Positions 45,140-56,899 of a stretch of DNA of 64,000 nt are shown piece by piece (within the stretch, counting starts at the first letter, position 1; each line of letters starts with the position of its first letter). The stretch is from positions 62,001 through 126,000 of the forward strand of contig NZ_BCTN01000010.1 in the NCBI RefSeq assembly GCF_001571305.1. The letters run 5' to 3'. The stretch comes from Erwinia persicina NBRC 102418 (lineage in GTDB: Bacteria > Pseudomonadota > Gammaproteobacteria > Enterobacterales > Enterobacteriaceae). Under the pieces are notes generated by a model, which ran no database searches, had not been told where the DNA came from, and saw only the letters and a list, made by a program, of their open reading frames with translations. Made by a program: the position numbers and the translations under genes.

Positions 45140-48100
45140 CTAAAACTCAAACTGATAGAGCACATCCAGTGCCTGATCAATACCAGACACGGCTTCCAAA
45201 TAAAGTTTAGGCATCAGGCGGTAACGTAGCGTTAACGTCGCCAGTGAATCAAATATGCCAACACCGTATTTTACCTGTAGACCCGGCAGTACATAGCCAC
45301 TGACCTGCACCTGCTGACTGTCGCCAACACCTGCAGTATCAAGCGCCAGGTTACTGACACCGAAAGTCTCTCCGATTTTACCCACAACCTGACCACTTTG
45401 TGCAACCCCCAATCCTACCAGAGCAGAAGTTAAAGCATCACTATCGCTACCGGAAGCCCCTAATCCCTGCCCACGAAGCAGATAGGACAGCGCTTCCTGC
45501 TGCGATTTGGCCGGGTCAGAGAAGATCTCCACCTTAGGTTCATCCGCCAGTCCGGTCACACGCACACCTGCGGTCACATCATCCTCGGTGGCTTCCGGGT
45601 TACGAATTGCTTCGATATTGACGTAGGGCTGATCCGGTGGACCTGAGAATTGCAGCTCGCCTTTACGCACGATCAAATCCTGACCATAGGCGTGGAAACG
45701 ACCCGACGGGATGTTAATCTGACCATTCAGCCCCAGTCCCCGTTTATCCTGCGCCAGCTTCAGGTCGCCATTAAGCTTCGCTTTCAGACCGAATGCGCTC
45801 AGACGGACATCATTGCCGACGTGGATAATCAGGTTGCTGTTAATCGGAATGCCGCTGGTTTTTGGTGCCACCGGCTTCAGATCCTTATCAAGCATCACTT
45901 CATCTGAAGAGACACCCACCGCACTTTCCGGGACTTCCTGCACCGTGATGCGGGCCCAGGGAATATCCACGCGCCCGTCCAGATTAAACAGTTCAGGCGT
46001 CGCTTCAAACACCAGGTCCGGTGACACATCCATCCTCACCATCGGCGGCACGGTGACACGGACCCGGCTTCCTTTCGCCGCAATACGGGCGCGCCAGGCA
46101 TCCAGCTGGTTCCAGTCTGCATCACCGTTTAAAGCAATCTGCCCCTGCGAGGTCTGGATCGCCCCCTCGAGGGTGGAGCTCATACCATTAAACACCATAG
46201 AGAGGTTAGCTGCCGTCAGATCCACCGGCATAAAGCTACCGTCTACATCAACGTTGCGTAGCCCAAGCTGCCCGTACACCTGCGGTCGCTGTAAATCTCC
46301 TCCCAGCCGCAGATTGCTGTTAAGCATCCCGGTGATTTTCTCTCCTTTCATCAGGGCAGGGTTTAGCATCGCCAGCGACAGGCTGGTGATGTTGACGTTA
46401 CCAGACAATGTCCTTCGCCCTTCGGGATCGGCGATCTGCACGTTGCCATCAAGCTGACCGTTGTTAGCAATGCGAATCAGCCAGTCGAGCTGAGCCCGGC
46501 CATTTTTCAGCGCGGCATTCAGGTTAAGGGTGCTGAACGCGATCGGCAGCGTGTTACCCTGCACATCCTGCTCCACTTTTACGCCGTTACCTTTCAGGGA
46601 AATCCGTCCGGTGGGCAGCGCACCATCGGCAGTCCAGCTGACATCCGCATCGCCGCTGAACACGCCGGTAAGCTGGGTGGCTTCCGGCATAAACGGCTTG
46701 ATCATCGCCAGATTGAAGCGGCTGAGGACGACGCGCGCCCGGCCCGATGGCCCGGCCTCAATGGTCTGCGGCACGCAAAGCTCCGCGTTAGGGTTCTGCC
46801 AGCAGTGAGGTCCAATGCTGACCGTCTGTTTTGCATTCAGATAGTCGAGCGCGATAGCGCGGGTTAAGCGCCACTCGCCCACCGGCGTATCAAAGCGGGT
46901 GTTATTCAGGTTGCCCTGCCAGCGCTGCGTCGCGCGGTCAAAGCTGCCGTTCAGCGCTAACTGGCCTGAGACCGGTTCGCCCTGGACGGCCAGTTTCAGT
47001 TGGTGCTGCTTCTCAGTGCCGCTGGCATCCAGCGTCAGCAGATTGACCGCCAGTGCATCCTGCTTCAGCTGTTCAACGCGCAGTTTAAGCTTGCCCTGGA
47101 TCTGCTCGCCCGAACTGACGTCACCCTCGAGCTTAATACGTCCAATGCGCATCGCCTGCCAGCGCAGTCCGGTCGCCGTCAGATCGGCCAGCAACTGGGG
47201 GGTCGTCAGGTCGCCACGGGCGCGGAGGGTGCCTTTCGCAACGCCACCGAGACCCGGCAGAGCGTTATCCAGGTGTTGAGCATCAATATCCGCATCCAGA
47301 TTCAGCTTATCGCCCAGCGATCCTTTCAGATTGACGTTGTTACGCCCCAGCACCAGTTTAATCCCGGGAATATCCCACTGGTTGTAGCTGTTGCCATAAA
47401 GTGTACCGTCAGCGCTGACCGCGTTATTACGGACGTTACCTTTGAGCTTCAGCTCCGGTACGCGCATCTGCCAGCTACCGCCGTACAGACTACCGCGCGT
47501 GGTGATTTTCCCGTCCAGTTTCGCTGGCCATTCAGGATACGCTTTTGCCGTGTTAATACCGGACAACGTCAGTTCGCTGCGCCAGCTGATCGCCTGGCTC
47601 CAGTCCACCAGCGCCGTCAGGTCGGTGTTGCCCTGCAGTGCTGCCAGACGCAGTTTATCCAGCGAGAACTGTTCGACATTGCCTTTGCCATCAAGCGTCA
47701 GCGTAGCCGGTGGGATATCTTGCCCCTTTAACGCGGCACGCAGGGACATGACATAGTCGGTAGCCTGCCCTTTGAAAGTGAAGTTAATGTTGTCGGCCTG
47801 ATACTGCGCCTTCCCGTCCAGCGGCCAGCGCAGCTGCGGGCTCTGTAAGGTCATACTGAGCGGCAGGCCTGCTTCAGCCAGCTTCGTCTCCGCATCAAAC
47901 TGTGCGCGCACCGGACCGGAGAGATTCAGACCCAGCGTCAACGTATCGCGCAGGCCACCGCCCAGCGTCATTTTGATCTTCTCACCTTTGATTGGATCGA
48001 CATTGAGCTGACTGTAGAGCGTGAAATTCACCGGCCAGTCGCCGCTGAGTGTCGCCTGACCCTGAGCATTGACCTGCCCCTGCGGCGAGTCAACATCGAG

Positions 48101-48913
48101 CGTCTGCAGCAGCAGGTGGTTGTTCTCGGTTTTGGCTTTCACCAGCAGGCGCTGTACGGCGATATCGGTATCCCCGGTGATACGCAGTTGCTCGCCCAGG
48201 ATCTCCTGCACATCGACATCCACCGGCAGAATAAACTCCGGCAGATCCGGCAGTAACGGTTTAGCAAACATCGCCTTCAGTGTTTCACCCAGCGACGGTT
48301 CACCGGCAGCTGGCCGCTGCACCTTCGGCTGAACAACCTGCTCGTCGGCAACTTTCGCCGCTTTCGGCAGTGCGATCAGTAAGCCCTGAATATGCGTCGG
48401 CATCAGCGTCATTGAACGCCCCTGCCAGTGCATTCCACTGGTGAAATCGGCCAGCGAAATGGCCGTATCATCAATTTTTATATTGATGTTATGCAGCGCC
48501 AGCCGGCTGAGGGTCAGCGGATAGGGCGTGCTGATATCACCGCCGCTGCTCTCTTCCTCTACAGGCGGATTGGCGGGGGGTGGCATCTTCTTGCTGTCTA
48601 CGACCACATGGACGTCTTTCAGCGCGAGGTCATTGACGCAGAACGCGCTCTGCTTCAGGCAGCCGGGCTTAAGAGAAAGATGGAGCTCACCCGCATTGAC
48701 GGTAACGCCCGGCATTTCATATTTAATGCCGGCAATCGTCAGATCACGCCAGCCGCCTTTGACCTGCTGGATATCCAGCCCCGGAACCCAGCGGGCCGCT
48801 CCGTTCAATACCATATGCAGGCCGCTGGTCGTGCCAATGAGAAATGCGATGCCGCCAAACAACAGCACGATAAAAATCAGAATGCCAATCAGGCCCTTTT
48901 TCCACCACTTCAT
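45140..48913 (-). CDS. tamB: TamB, inner-membrane-anchored translocation/lipid-transport protein
   Basis: AsmA-like protein of 1,257 residues. It has an N-terminal membrane helix (about 7-29), a very long beta-taco groove expected to span the periplasm, and the C-terminal DUF490 domain, ending [12 protein letters not shown]. With TamA it forms the TAM complex for outer-membrane protein insertion, and TamB with YhdP and YdbH moves phospholipids outward. Length and ends match E. coli TamB. Its start overlaps the tamA stop (ATGA). Confidence 0.96.
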   Translation of the reverse strand: MKWWKKGLIGILIFIVLLFGGIAFLIGTTSGLHMVLNGAARWVPGLDIQQVKGGWRDLTIAGIKYEMPGVTVNAGELHLSLKPGCLKQSAFCVNDLALKDVHVVVDSKKMPPPANPPVEEESSGGDISTPYPLTLSRLALHNINIKIDDTAISLADFTSGMHWQGRSMTLMPTHIQGLLIALPKAAKVADEQVVQPKVQRPAAGEPSLGETLKAMFAKPLLPDLPEFILPVDVDVQEILGEQLRITGDTDIAVQRLLVKAKTENNHLLLQTLDVDSPQGQVNAQGQATLSGDWPVNFTLYSQLNVDPIKGEKIKMTLGGGLRDTLTLGLNLSGPVRAQFDAETKLAEAGLPLSMTLQSPQLRWPLDGKAQYQADNINFTFKGQATDYVMSLRAALKGQDIPPATLTLDGKGNVEQFSLDKLRLAALQGNTDLTALVDWSQAISWRSELTLSGINTAKAYPEWPAKLDGKITTRGSLYGGSWQMRVPELKLKGNVRNNAVSADGTLYGNSYNQWDIPGIKLVLGRNNVNLKGSLGDKLNLDADIDAQHLDNALPGLGGVAKGTLRARGDLTTPQLLADLTATGLRWQAMRIGRIKLEGDVSSGEQIQGKLKLRVEQLKQDALAVNLLTLDASGTEKQHQLKLAVQGEPVSGQLALNGSFDRATQRWQGNLNNTRFDTPVGEWRLTRAIALDYLNAKQTVSIGPHCWQNPNAELCVPQTIEAGPSGRARVVLSRFNLAMIKPFMPEATQLTGVFSGDADVSWTADGALPTGRISLKGNGVKVEQDVQGNTLPIAFSTLNLNAALKNGRAQLDWLIRIANNGQLDGNVQIADPEGRRTLSGNVNITSLSLAMLNPALMKGEKITGMLNSNLRLGGDLQRPQVYGQLGLRNVDVDGSFMPVDLTAANLSMVFNGMSSTLEGAIQTSQGQIALNGDADWNQLDAWRARIAAKGSRVRVTVPPMVRMDVSPDLVFEATPELFNLDGRVDIPWARITVQEVPESAVGVSSDEVMLDKDLKPVAPKTSGIPINSNLIIHVGNDVRLSAFGLKAKLNGDLKLAQDKRGLGLNGQINIPSGRFHAYGQDLIVRKGELQFSGPPDQPYVNIEAIRNPEATEDDVTAGVRVTGLADEPKVEIFSDPAKSQQEALSYLLRGQGLGASGSDSDALTSALVGLGVAQSGQVVGKIGETFGVSNLALDTAGVGDSQQVQVSGYVLPGLQVKYGVGIFDSLATLTLRYRLMPKLYLEAVSGIDQALDVLYQFEF

Positions 48914-50649
48914 AGTTCAGGCCCCAGTCCAATGTAAAACTGAATATCGCGATCGTCCTGATCGCCAATCGGCCGGGCAATATCCAGCTTGATCGGCCCG
49001 ACGGGTGACTGCCAGCGCACGCCAAAACCGGCACCGGTTTTAAAATTACTCTGCTTGATGTCATTGACCGCCTCACCGGAGTCAACAAACACCGCCCCCC
49101 ACCATTTTCCGCTGACGTTGTATTGATACTCCAGCGATCCGGTAGCCAGCTTGGAGGCACCGGTCAGCTTTCCTTCGTCATCCCGTGGGGAAATACCTTT
49201 GTACTTATAACCGCGTATGCTGCGGTCACCCCCGGCAAAGAAACGCAGATCGGGTGGCACTTTTTCAAAATTATTGGTTTCAATCCAGCCGAGGTTGCCC
49301 CGCACCACAAACCGGTGTTTGTCCTCCAGCGTGCGGATCCAGACGTTTTGTGCCTGCATCACCGCAAAGTCGATATCTGAGCCCCAGGTGGTGTCAGAAA
49401 CATCGACTGAGTAGCGCTGCGAGTCGCCCCACGTCGGCATCAGACCGCCGCGCGAGCGCGTACGGTTCACGCTGACGCCCGGGTAGATCAGCATCGTGGT
49501 GTTAGTGACACTGCCCTGAGTAAAGTGGTCAAGGCTCCAGCGCAGATTGACGGCGCGCTGCCAGCCGCTGGAACTGTCCCAGTAGCGTGACGCGGCCAGC
49601 GTGGTGGAGTCGGCCTTGGTGTCGTTGAGATCGGTTCGTTTGAGTCCCCCCTGCAGCAGGTAGTACTGCTCCAGCGGGCTTTTGCGCAGCGGCATCTTAT
49701 AGCTGAAATCTAACTGCTGTTCCGGTGCCGAAATATTGGCACTGGTGCTGAAGCTGTGCCCGCGGTCATTGACCCAGGGTTTCTTCCAGGTGGCCTTCAC
49801 GCGCGGGCCGACGTCCGTCGAGTAACCGACGCCGGTTTCAATGGTGTTCTCGGTGCGTGGCGAAACGACGCCATGCAGCGGCAGCACCTTGCTGTCACGT
49901 CCTTTATCAAATTCGGGGGCTATCACCACCGAATTAAACCAGCCAGTCGCAGATAAACGGCGGTTTAGCTCGGCCAGGTCGCGGGATGTGTAGTAATCCC
50001 CTTTTTTAAAGGGCACCAGATTTTGCAGATAGTCATCACGGATCTGTGAGCCTTCGAAGCTGACATCGCCAAAGCGATAGCGCTGGCCGCTGTCATAATC
50101 AAGATCCCAGAACGCTTCACGGCGTTCCACCGACACACCCAGTTGGCTTTTGCGGTAGTCACCGTCAAAGTAGCCTTTACGCAGCGCCATATTGCTGAGG
50201 GAACTTTTAAACTTCTCGTAATCACCGTGGTTAAGTACCGTACCCAGTTTGGGTTTTCCGTTACGCACCAGCGCCTGGTAGTCTTCATCGGTACGTGCTC
50301 CGCCGCGCAGGATCACCGTTTCTCCGGCAATTTTCACGGGTTCACCTGGTGTGACCCGTGCCAGCAGCACCTGGCGTTTTCCGCCTTCGGGTGGCGGTAG
50401 CAGCTCGAAATCGATCTGGGGCTCATAGTAACCGAGCGCTTTAAGGCCTTCTTTTACGGCATCGCTGACGCGCGAACGAAAGCGTCCGTCGGAGGTAACT
50501 TCATCACTGGTGATGGTGGATAAACGTGCCCTGACGTTCTTCTGTAATTCCCCGGTTAACCCTGTTACCTGCAAACGAACATTCGCAGCCTGGGCGACAG
50601 GCGCGACGATCAGCAGGCAAGACATGCAGTACACATGAATTCGTGGCAC
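48910..50649 (-). CDS. tamA: TamA, Omp85-family outer-membrane assembly protein
   Basis: A 579-residue protein: signal peptide, three POTRA domains (about 23-265) and a 16-strand barrel ending FYIGLGPEL. The GTG at 50649 is proposed as start: GGGAG lies 5 bases before it and it gives a signal peptide ([21 protein letters not shown]) of the expected size. The frame stays open upstream to 50769 but without a site or family match. The RGYKYKG (about 505) Omp85 loop motif is present. It is the first gene of the tamA-tamB-ytfP operon. Confidence 0.93.
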   Translation of the reverse strand: MPRIHVYCMSCLLIVAPVAQAANVRLQVTGLTGELQKNVRARLSTITSDEVTSDGRFRSRVSDAVKEGLKALGYYEPQIDFELLPPPEGGKRQVLLARVTPGEPVKIAGETVILRGGARTDEDYQALVRNGKPKLGTVLNHGDYEKFKSSLSNMALRKGYFDGDYRKSQLGVSVERREAFWDLDYDSGQRYRFGDVSFEGSQIRDDYLQNLVPFKKGDYYTSRDLAELNRRLSATGWFNSVVIAPEFDKGRDSKVLPLHGVVSPRTENTIETGVGYSTDVGPRVKATWKKPWVNDRGHSFSTSANISAPEQQLDFSYKMPLRKSPLEQYYLLQGGLKRTDLNDTKADSTTLAASRYWDSSSGWQRAVNLRWSLDHFTQGSVTNTTMLIYPGVSVNRTRSRGGLMPTWGDSQRYSVDVSDTTWGSDIDFAVMQAQNVWIRTLEDKHRFVVRGNLGWIETNNFEKVPPDLRFFAGGDRSIRGYKYKGISPRDDEGKLTGASKLATGSLEYQYNVSGKWWGAVFVDSGEAVNDIKQSNFKTGAGFGVRWQSPVGPIKLDIARPIGDQDDRDIQFYIGLGPEL

Positions 50650-51006
50650 GCTTACTCCCGTTTTATTGCCAGCCCGCAATCCACCGGGCTTAATCTGGTA
50701 AAAATAATTCGCTAAGTGTGTAAAACTCGTGCGGCAAGATGGTATTACCCACTCTTCAGCTTCGGCCAATCGGAGCCTAAGGCAAATTTTGTGCTTATTG
50801 TCTGCAAAGTCACGCTACGTTACAACCCGACATCGCAATTAGGATTAAATGGAGTGTAACGTGCTATCAGTATGAGACAAGTTTCAAACCCTCACACCGG
50901 TGTAAACGTCTGCTTTTCGTCAGACAGGCACGGCAGCGGGAGGGACGGCACGATAAAAGAGGCCGGCCAGGTACGACACGAAAAACCCGACATTTTTTGT
51001 GCCTAT
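50650..51006. other. tamA upstream region; msrA absent
   Basis: In E. coli the divergent msrA gene lies here. No frame in this stretch or on to 51301 shows MsrA motifs (GCFWG), and I see no recognisable remnant. The region must contain the tamA promoter, which I could not assign. Confidence 0.6.
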
Positions 51007-51021
51007 ACACGGAATCCGTGT
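51007..51021. promoter_or_regulatory. Perfect palindrome upstream of the ytfL promoter
   Basis: ACACGGA-A-TCCGTGT is a perfect 7-base dyad around one base, ending 16 bases before the ytfL -35 box. Its size and place suit an activator or repressor site. Confidence 0.45.
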
Positions 51022-51037
51022 CTGTTCACTGCCGCAA

Positions 51038-51066
51038 TTGTAAGCGCCCGACACCACAGCTATAAT
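51038..51066 (+). promoter_or_regulatory. Sigma-70 promoter for ytfL
   Basis: TTGTAA - 17 bases - TATAAT. The spacing is ideal and the -10 is perfect. Transcription would start near 51073, leaving an untranslated leader of about 230 bases before ytfL. Confidence 0.7.
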
Positions 51067-51301
51067 CACTCCACAGGACGCACCGCGACCTGATTACCCT
51101 TCTGCTCCGGCACATGGCCGAACCGCAGACATTTTTGGCACGGATAGCCCTGAATCGCTGAACTTCCTGATGTGATGTACGCAGCATCAACACGCTGCGC
51201 GCTGCCCAGGCCAAAAATGACAAGTGATTAACCCGGCCCCCTCTTTTCGCGCGATTGCTTTGCTGATTGCCCGCTGAGCCGAGCCAAATAATGGATGTTT
51301 T

Positions 51302-52630
51302 ATGTTAGACAGCTTCCTTGTCATCGTACTGCTGATTGCCATCAGCTCATTTTTTTCGCTTTCAGAAATCTCGCTGGCGGCCGCCCGCAAAATCAAACTT
51401 AAGCTTCTGGCCGACGAAGGCAACATTAACGCGCAGCACGTCATGAAGATGCAGGAAACGCCTGGCATGTTCTTTACCGTGGTACAGATCGGTCTTAACG
51501 CCGTGGCTATCCTCGGTGGCATCGTCGGTGATGCCGCATTCTCGCCGGCGTTCCGTTCGCTGTTTGAACGTGTGGTCGATGCAGAAATGGCCGAGCGGAT
51601 CAGCTTTATCTGTTCCTTCACCGTCGTCACCAGCCTGTTTATCCTGTTCGCCGACCTGTTCCCTAAACGTCTGGGAATGATCGCGCCGGAAACCGTGGCG
51701 CTGAAAATCATCAACCCGATGCGTTTTTGCCTGTTTATGTTCCGTCCGCTGGTGTGGTTCTTTAACGGCGGCGCCAATATCATTTTCCGCCTGTTTAAAA
51801 TTCCGCTGGTGCGTAAAGACGATATCACCTCTGACGACATTTACGCCGTGGTAGAGGCCGGAGCGCTGGCCGGCGTGTTACGTAAGCAGGAACATGAGCT
51901 GATTGAGAACGTCTTCGAGCTGGAGTCGCGTACCGTGCCTTCTTCCATGACCTCGCGTGAAAACGTGGTGTGGTTTGATCTGCACGAAGATGAGAGCAGC
52001 CTGAAAGAAAAAATTGCCCGCCATCCTCATTCGAAGTTCCTGGTCTGTAATGAAGATATTGACCATATCGTGGGTTACGTCGACTCCAAAGAGTTGCTGC
52101 TGCGCGTGCTGGGTAACCAGAGCATGACGTTGAATAGCGGTTTGCAAATCCGTTCAGCGCTGATTGTTCCCGATACGCTGACACTGTCAGAAGCGCTGGA
52201 AAGCTTTAAAGCGGCCGGGGAAGACTTCGCGGTGATCATGAACGAGTATGCGCTGGTGGTCGGTATCATCACCCTCAATGACGTCATGACGACACTGATG
52301 GGCGACCTGGTCGGTCAGGGGATGGAAGAGCAGATTGTTGCTCGTGATGAAAACTCATGGCTGGTGGAGGGCGGTACACCGATTGATGATGTGATGCGCG
52401 TCCTGCATATTGATGAATTCCCGCAGTCCGGTAACTACGAAACGATAGGCGGCTTTATGATGTTTATGCTGCGTAAAATCCCCAAGCGTACCGACTTCGT
52501 GAAATTCCACGGTTTCAAGTTTGAGGTGGTGGATATCGACAGTTACCGCATTGACCAGTTGCTGGTCACACGCATTGATGCGCGGCCCACCGTGCCGGCA
52601 TTGCCGAAAGATCCTGAAGAGCAAGCGTAA
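51302..52630 (+). CDS. ytfL: YtfL (PaeA), CNNM/CorC-type membrane protein
   Basis: A 442-residue protein with a DUF21 (CNNM) membrane domain (about 1-190, four helices; SSFFSLSEISLAAARKIKLKLLADEG opening), a CBS pair (about 205-340) and a C-terminal CorC_HlyC domain (about 350-430). E. coli PaeA (YtfL) protects stationary cells against cadaverine and putrescine and was proposed as a polyamine exporter. The ribosome-binding site is weak (GGATG) behind a long leader. Upstream E. coli msrA is missing. A strong bidirectional terminator follows. Confidence 0.95.
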   Translation: MLDSFLVIVLLIAISSFFSLSEISLAAARKIKLKLLADEGNINAQHVMKMQETPGMFFTVVQIGLNAVAILGGIVGDAAFSPAFRSLFERVVDAEMAERISFICSFTVVTSLFILFADLFPKRLGMIAPETVALKIINPMRFCLFMFRPLVWFFNGGANIIFRLFKIPLVRKDDITSDDIYAVVEAGALAGVLRKQEHELIENVFELESRTVPSSMTSRENVVWFDLHEDESSLKEKIARHPHSKFLVCNEDIDHIVGYVDSKELLLRVLGNQSMTLNSGLQIRSALIVPDTLTLSEALESFKAAGEDFAVIMNEYALVVGIITLNDVMTTLMGDLVGQGMEEQIVARDENSWLVEGGTPIDDVMRVLHIDEFPQSGNYETIGGFMMFMLRKIPKRTDFVKFHGFKFEVVDIDSYRIDQLLVTRIDARPTVPALPKDPEEQA

Positions 52631-52665
52631 GGTCACTGGCGTTCCGGCTGGCTGATCTCACCCAC

Positions 52666-52694
52666 AAAAAAGGCGCTAAAAGCGCCTTTTTTTT
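52666..52694. terminator. Bidirectional terminator between ytfL and ytfK
   Basis: AAAAAAGGCGCT/AGCGCCTTTTTTTT stem with an AAA loop. It serves the convergent ytfL and ytfK; the ytfK stop codon adjoins the T-run. Confidence 0.93.
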
Positions 52695-52900
52695 CAGTTA
52701 AATTCGGTCTGTAACCGCAGAACCTGCCGGTTTACTTCCGACATCACACTGTAGTGCTGCTTATCTTTGACGCGCGGGATGAGGATCTTGCCCTTATCAA
52801 ATTCAAACGCGCCGACATCCTTGATATACAACCTCCCACGAAACAACGTCTTAACGTATTTCGCAACCTGTAACGGGTTATATTTTTGGAAGATTTTCAT
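52694..52900 (-). CDS. ytfK: YtfK, (p)ppGpp-accumulation factor
   Basis: A 68-residue protein matching the recalled E. coli YtfK along its whole length ([39 protein letters not shown]). E. coli YtfK binds SpoT and shifts it toward (p)ppGpp synthesis during phosphate or fatty-acid starvation; its gene responds to PhoB. A possible half Pho box (CTGTCAT, reverse strand at 53045-53051) lies 145 bases upstream, but the second half is not convincing. Confidence 0.93.
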   Translation of the reverse strand: MKIFQKYNPLQVAKYVKTLFRGRLYIKDVGAFEFDKGKILIPRVKDKQHYSVMSEVNRQVLRLQTEFN

Positions 52901-53217
52901 TCTGAATCGACTCCTGAAACATTAACTACGCCTCGTCGTGGCCAAGCCGGACACGAACCGGTGAAACGCAAAGTGCCATAACTATAGAACATCGTTTGCT
53001 TCCAATGTTCCTAAAATTGAATTTTTTTACTGTGTTTACAGATCATGACAGAACTCTCTGTTACCTGACCGTACACACACAGTATAAACCTTCAATTAGT
53101 GGTGAATTGTGCGATGTGTTGCAAAGATGTTATCTCGATGAGACAGCAGCATCATCCGCACATATTATTTCAGTAGTATGACTAACTGATCTGACCACTC
53201 AATGTGCTGGAGCAATC
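52901..53217. other. Divergent region ytfK-ytfJ
   Basis: This 317-base region between divergent starts holds the promoters of both genes. It is AT-rich near 53010-53040 (a T-run TTTTTTTAC). A single PhoB-like half CTGTCAT (reverse strand) is the only recognisable motif. No gene is seen. Confidence 0.5.
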
Positions 53218-53775
53218 ATGACTACCGTTCGTAATTTCGCGCTCACTCTCTCTCTGTTGCTACCTTTTGCTGTCGCCGCCCATAACATCAAGGCCGATCA
53301 GCGCGTTCCGCCAGTCGGCGTTGCCGATAAGGGGGAGCTGTTCTATCAGCAGGATCAGTTTAGCTACAGGAACTGGAACAGCGCCCAGTTGGTGGGAAAA
53401 GTGCGGGTTATCCAGCATATTGCTGGCCGCTCTTCGGCTAAAGAGCAAAACGCCGCACTAATCGAAGTGATCAAGGCCGAGAAATTCCCCCATGACCGTT
53501 ACCAGACGACCACTATCGTTAATACTGACGACGCCATCCCCGGTACCGGCATGTTTGTGCGCAGCAGTATCGAAACGAATAAGCAGCAGTTCCCGTGGTC
53601 GCAGTTCATCGTCGACAGCAACGGGGCAGTACATCACGCCTGGAAACTGGCAAGCGGCGGTTCGGCGATTATTGTGCTGGATAAAGAGGGGCGGGTGCGC
53701 TTTGTCAAAGAAGGTGCACTGACACAGGATGAAGTGAAAAAAGTGAGGGCACTGTTGAAAGCCTTGCTGGCTTGA
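53218..53775 (+). CDS. ytfJ: Periplasmic protein YtfJ
   Basis: A 185-residue protein with a signal peptide (about 1-20) and a thioredoxin-like YtfJ family domain (AQLVGKVRVIQHIAGRSSAKEQNAALIEVI, RYQTTTIVNTDDAIPGTGMFVRSS, WSQFIVDSNG). The redox CXXC motif of true thioredoxins is absent, so an oxidoreductase role is unlikely. The function is unknown. It is divergent from ytfK and convergent with cysQ. Confidence 0.93.
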   Translation: MTTVRNFALTLSLLLPFAVAAHNIKADQRVPPVGVADKGELFYQQDQFSYRNWNSAQLVGKVRVIQHIAGRSSAKEQNAALIEVIKAEKFPHDRYQTTTIVNTDDAIPGTGMFVRSSIETNKQQFPWSQFIVDSNGAVHHAWKLASGGSAIIVLDKEGRVRFVKEGALTQDEVKKVRALLKALLA

Positions 53776-53793
53776 TATCGCCATCACAGATAG

Positions 53794-53829
53794 CACCTGA
53801 GTACCGATTGATTTTTCGGTACTCAGGTG
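53794..53829. terminator. Long hairpin between convergent ytfJ and cysQ
   Basis: The perfect 14-bp stem CACCTGAGTACCGA/TCGGTACTCAGGTG with an 8-base loop overlaps neither gene. No T-run follows on either strand, but stem strength suggests transcript end formation for both. Confidence 0.65.
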
Positions 53830-53840
53830 TGGTGCACGGG

Positions 53841-54587
53841 TCAAAAAATTGACACGCGGAACCCCGGATTAAGGAAGGATTCGCGGGGCGTGTAATCCAG
53901 CGTTTTCCCCTGCCAGTCTGTGACATGAGCACCCGCTGCCAGCGCTACCGCATGACCAGCCCCGGTGTCCCAGATATTGGTCGGTCCGAAGCGTGGATAG
54001 AGCTGTGCTTTGCCTTCTGCCACCAGGCAGAACTTTAGCGATGAACCAATCGCAGTGGTCTGATGCTCCCCCATCTGCGCCAGGTACTCTTTCAGTTCCT
54101 CATCAGAACTGGCATGAGAACGGCTGATCACCACCAGCGGTGGACGCGCATCCTGTATTTTAATCTGCTCTTTATGGCCGCCTTCTTCTTTCCAGGCTTT
54201 GCCATCGGCCGCAGAGTACATCACTTCCAGTACCGGCGCATAGACCACGCCCAGCACCGGTTTGCCCTGCTGGATCAGCGCAATGTTCACAGTGAATTCA
54301 CCATTACGTTTAATAAACTCTTTGGTGCCATCCAGCGGATCGACAAGCCAGTATTGCTGCCAGTGCTGACGCACGTCCCAGCCAGCAGGATCTTCTTCTG
54401 ACAAAATCGGGATTTCGGGAGTGAGCGCCGATAATCCGGCAACAATCACTTTATGCGCAGCAATATCCGCCGCCGTCACCGGTGAATCATCCGCTTTGCG
54501 CACCACATCCAGTGGAGCCTGCCCGTCATACACCCGCATAATCGCGTCGCCTGCTTCACGTGCCATCTGGCAAATTTGTTCTAACAC
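53841..54587 (-). CDS. cysQ: 3'(2'),5'-bisphosphate nucleotidase CysQ
   Basis: Hydrolyses 3'-phosphoadenosine 5'-phosphate (PAP), a by-product of sulfate assimilation, to AMP. It is an inositol-monophosphatase-family protein of 248 residues. Metal sites: Glu in LSEEDPAGW (about 69-77), DPLDGTKEF (about 88-96), and [15 protein letters not shown] near the C-terminus. It is divergent from cpdB, as in E. coli. Confidence 0.95.
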   Translation of the reverse strand: MLEQICQMAREAGDAIMRVYDGQAPLDVVRKADDSPVTAADIAAHKVIVAGLSALTPEIPILSEEDPAGWDVRQHWQQYWLVDPLDGTKEFIKRNGEFTVNIALIQQGKPVLGVVYAPVLEVMYSAADGKAWKEEGGHKEQIKIQDARPPLVVISRSHASSDEELKEYLAQMGEHQTTAIGSSLKFCLVAEGKAQLYPRFGPTNIWDTGAGHAVALAAGAHVTDWQGKTLDYTPRESFLNPGFRVSIF

Positions 54588-54917
54588 TCTCCACCTCCTG
54601 ATCGCCTGCCGTTACCACGGCCGCCTGAGCCAATCCTGTTAAAAGGATAGCAGTTTGCTCCGCAGGGCGTTTAACCGCAGGTCACCCCTGGGGTTAGCCA
54701 TTTGTTTTCAACAGGATAACGTACCTTCTACCCGGGAACACGGTTTCCTGTTATTTTCTGCTTTTTTTCCATCCCCTCTTAACGCGGTGAGTCAAACTGG
54801 CGACGGAGTGGGTTAAATCCGCGACTTGCATCACAATTTCCTGTAATGGCACGACACAATTTCACACTATTCTGAGATGGTGACGAATGTTTAAACCGGA
54901 ACATAAAGGGAGTATGC
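54588..54917. other. Divergent region cysQ-cpdB
   Basis: 330 bases with no gene. A CRP-like sequence CGCGA-CTTGCA-TCACA lies at 54820-54835 (right half perfect, left half two mismatches), about 80 bases before cpdB. The ribosome-binding site AAAGGGAG precedes the cpdB start. Confidence 0.4.
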
Positions 54918-56852
54918 ATGTTCAAATCTTGCCTTACGCTGACCGCGCTACTGGTCAGCCATTCACTGGCCGCCGCCACGGTGGATTTCCGCCTGCTGGA
55001 AACCACCGATCTGCACAGTAATATGATGGATTTCGATTACTACAAAGATCAGCCCACCGAGAAGTACGGCCTGGTGCGTACTGCTTCGCTAATCGCCAGC
55101 GCCCGTCAGCAGGTGACGAACAGCGTACTGGTCGACAACGGGGATGTGATTCAGGGCAGCCCGCTCGGTGACTATATGGCGGCAAAAGGTCTGCAGGAAG
55201 GCGACATTCATCCGGTTTATAAAGCGATGAATACCCTGAACTACAGCGTGGGCAACCTGGGTAATCACGAGTTCAACTACGGCCTCGACTATCTGAAAAA
55301 GGCGATTCACGGCGCGCGTTTTCCCTATATCAATGCCAATGTTATCGACGTTAAAACCGGTAAACCGCTGTTTACGCCCTATTTGATCAAACCCGTTGAA
55401 GTACGCGATCGCGAAGGGAAATCCCATACGCTGAAAGTCGGCTACATCGGCTTTGTCCCACCGCAGATTATGACCTGGGATAAAACCAATCTGACCGGCA
55501 AAGTGACCGTTGACGATATTACCGCCACCGCGAAAAAGTGGGTTCCTCAGATGCGAAAAGAGGGAGCCGACCTGATTGTGGCCATTCCACACTCCGGGCT
55601 CTCCAGTGAGCCTTACCACGCGATGGCCGAGAACTCCGTGTATTACTTAAGCCAGGTGCCGGGCATTGATGCGATTATGTTCGGCCATGCTCATGCGGTC
55701 TTCCCCAGTGCCGATTTTGCTGACATCAAGGGGGCTGATATTCAGCAGGGTACGCTGAATGGTATTCCGGCGGTCATGCCGGGCATGTGGGGCGATCATC
55801 TCGGGGTGATTGATCTGGTGCTGAACAATGACCGCGGAGGCTGGCAGGTGAGCAGCGCCCGGGCTGAAGCCCGCCCGGTGTATGACAAGACGGGCAAAAA
55901 GTCGCTGGCAGCTGAAGATCCCGCCCTGGTGAAGGTGCTGGCGGACGATCATGCTGCTACACGTGAGTTTGTCAGCCAGCCGATCGGGAAATCGGCAGAT
56001 GTGATGGCCAGCTATCTGTCGCTGGTGCAGGACGATCCGACCGTACAAATCGTCAATAATGCCCAGCGAGCTTATACCGAACACTTTATTCAGGGCGACC
56101 CGGACCTTGCTCACCTGCCGGTGCTGGCAGCCGCTGCCCCGTTTAAAGCCGGTGGCCGTAAAAACGATCCGGCAAGCTATGTTGAAGTGGATAAAGGACA
56201 GCTGACCTTCCGCAATGCGGCCGATCTTTATCTCTATCCCAATACGCTGGTGGTGGTCAAAGCCAGCGGTGAACAGGTTAAACAGTGGCTGGAGTGTTCC
56301 GCCGGGCAGTTTAATCAGATTGATGTCCACAGCAGTAAACCGCAGTCGCTGATTAACTGGAATTTCCGTACCTATAACTTCGATGTCATTGATGGCGTGA
56401 ACTATCAGATCGATGTGACACAGCCTGCGCGCTACGATGCAGAGTGCGGTCTGATCAATGAAAAGGCCTCGCGCATCCGCCACCTGACCTTTAACGGTAA
56501 AGCGATTGATCCGAAAGCAACCTTCCTGGTCGCGACCAATAATTATCGTGCCTATGGTGGAAAATTCGCCGGCACCGGGGATAAGCAGATAGCCTTTGCT
56601 TCACCGGATGAAAACCGTTCGGTGCTGGCCGCTTATATTGGCGCGCAGACAAAGGCACAAGGCGAGGTGAAACCGCAGGCAGATAATAACTGGCGGCTGG
56701 CACCGATTCACAGCAGCACGCCGCTGGATATTCGTTTTGAAACCGCACCGGGAGAGAAAGCCGCTGCGTTTATTCGCAGCCATGGACAATATCCGATGAA
56801 GCAGGTGGGAACGGATGAGATTGGGTTTGCTGTCTATCAGTTAAAACCGTAA
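54918..56852 (+). CDS. cpdB: 2',3'-cyclic-nucleotide 2'-phosphodiesterase/3'-nucleotidase CpdB
   Basis: Periplasmic enzyme of 644 residues that hydrolyses 2',3'-cyclic nucleotides, 3'-nucleotides and some cyclic dinucleotides. The signal peptide is about 1-18 ([10 protein letters not shown]). The N-terminal metallophosphoesterase domain contains [36 protein letters not shown] and GHAHAVF. The C-terminal 5'-nucleotidase domain (about 360-560) contains [23 protein letters not shown] and [10 protein letters not shown]. Confidence 0.96.
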   Translation: MFKSCLTLTALLVSHSLAAATVDFRLLETTDLHSNMMDFDYYKDQPTEKYGLVRTASLIASARQQVTNSVLVDNGDVIQGSPLGDYMAAKGLQEGDIHPVYKAMNTLNYSVGNLGNHEFNYGLDYLKKAIHGARFPYINANVIDVKTGKPLFTPYLIKPVEVRDREGKSHTLKVGYIGFVPPQIMTWDKTNLTGKVTVDDITATAKKWVPQMRKEGADLIVAIPHSGLSSEPYHAMAENSVYYLSQVPGIDAIMFGHAHAVFPSADFADIKGADIQQGTLNGIPAVMPGMWGDHLGVIDLVLNNDRGGWQVSSARAEARPVYDKTGKKSLAAEDPALVKVLADDHAATREFVSQPIGKSADVMASYLSLVQDDPTVQIVNNAQRAYTEHFIQGDPDLAHLPVLAAAAPFKAGGRKNDPASYVEVDKGQLTFRNAADLYLYPNTLVVVKASGEQVKQWLECSAGQFNQIDVHSSKPQSLINWNFRTYNFDVIDGVNYQIDVTQPARYDAECGLINEKASRIRHLTFNGKAIDPKATFLVATNNYRAYGGKFAGTGDKQIAFASPDENRSVLAAYIGAQTKAQGEVKPQADNNWRLAPIHSSTPLDIRFETAPGEKAAAFIRSHGQYPMKQVGTDEIGFAVYQLKP

Positions 56853-56899
56853 CGGTGACAGACGCCCGGTCGCATTAAGCGCCGGGCGTGTGCAGGGTA

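Noticed and set aside
51114-51231. Two short upstream frames (15 and 18 codons) in the ytfL leader
   Set aside because: Neither has a good ribosome-binding site; noted only as a possibility for a leader peptide.
53034-53051. PhoB box upstream of ytfK
   Set aside because: One half matches CTGTCAT perfectly, but the second half at the required 11-base period does not.
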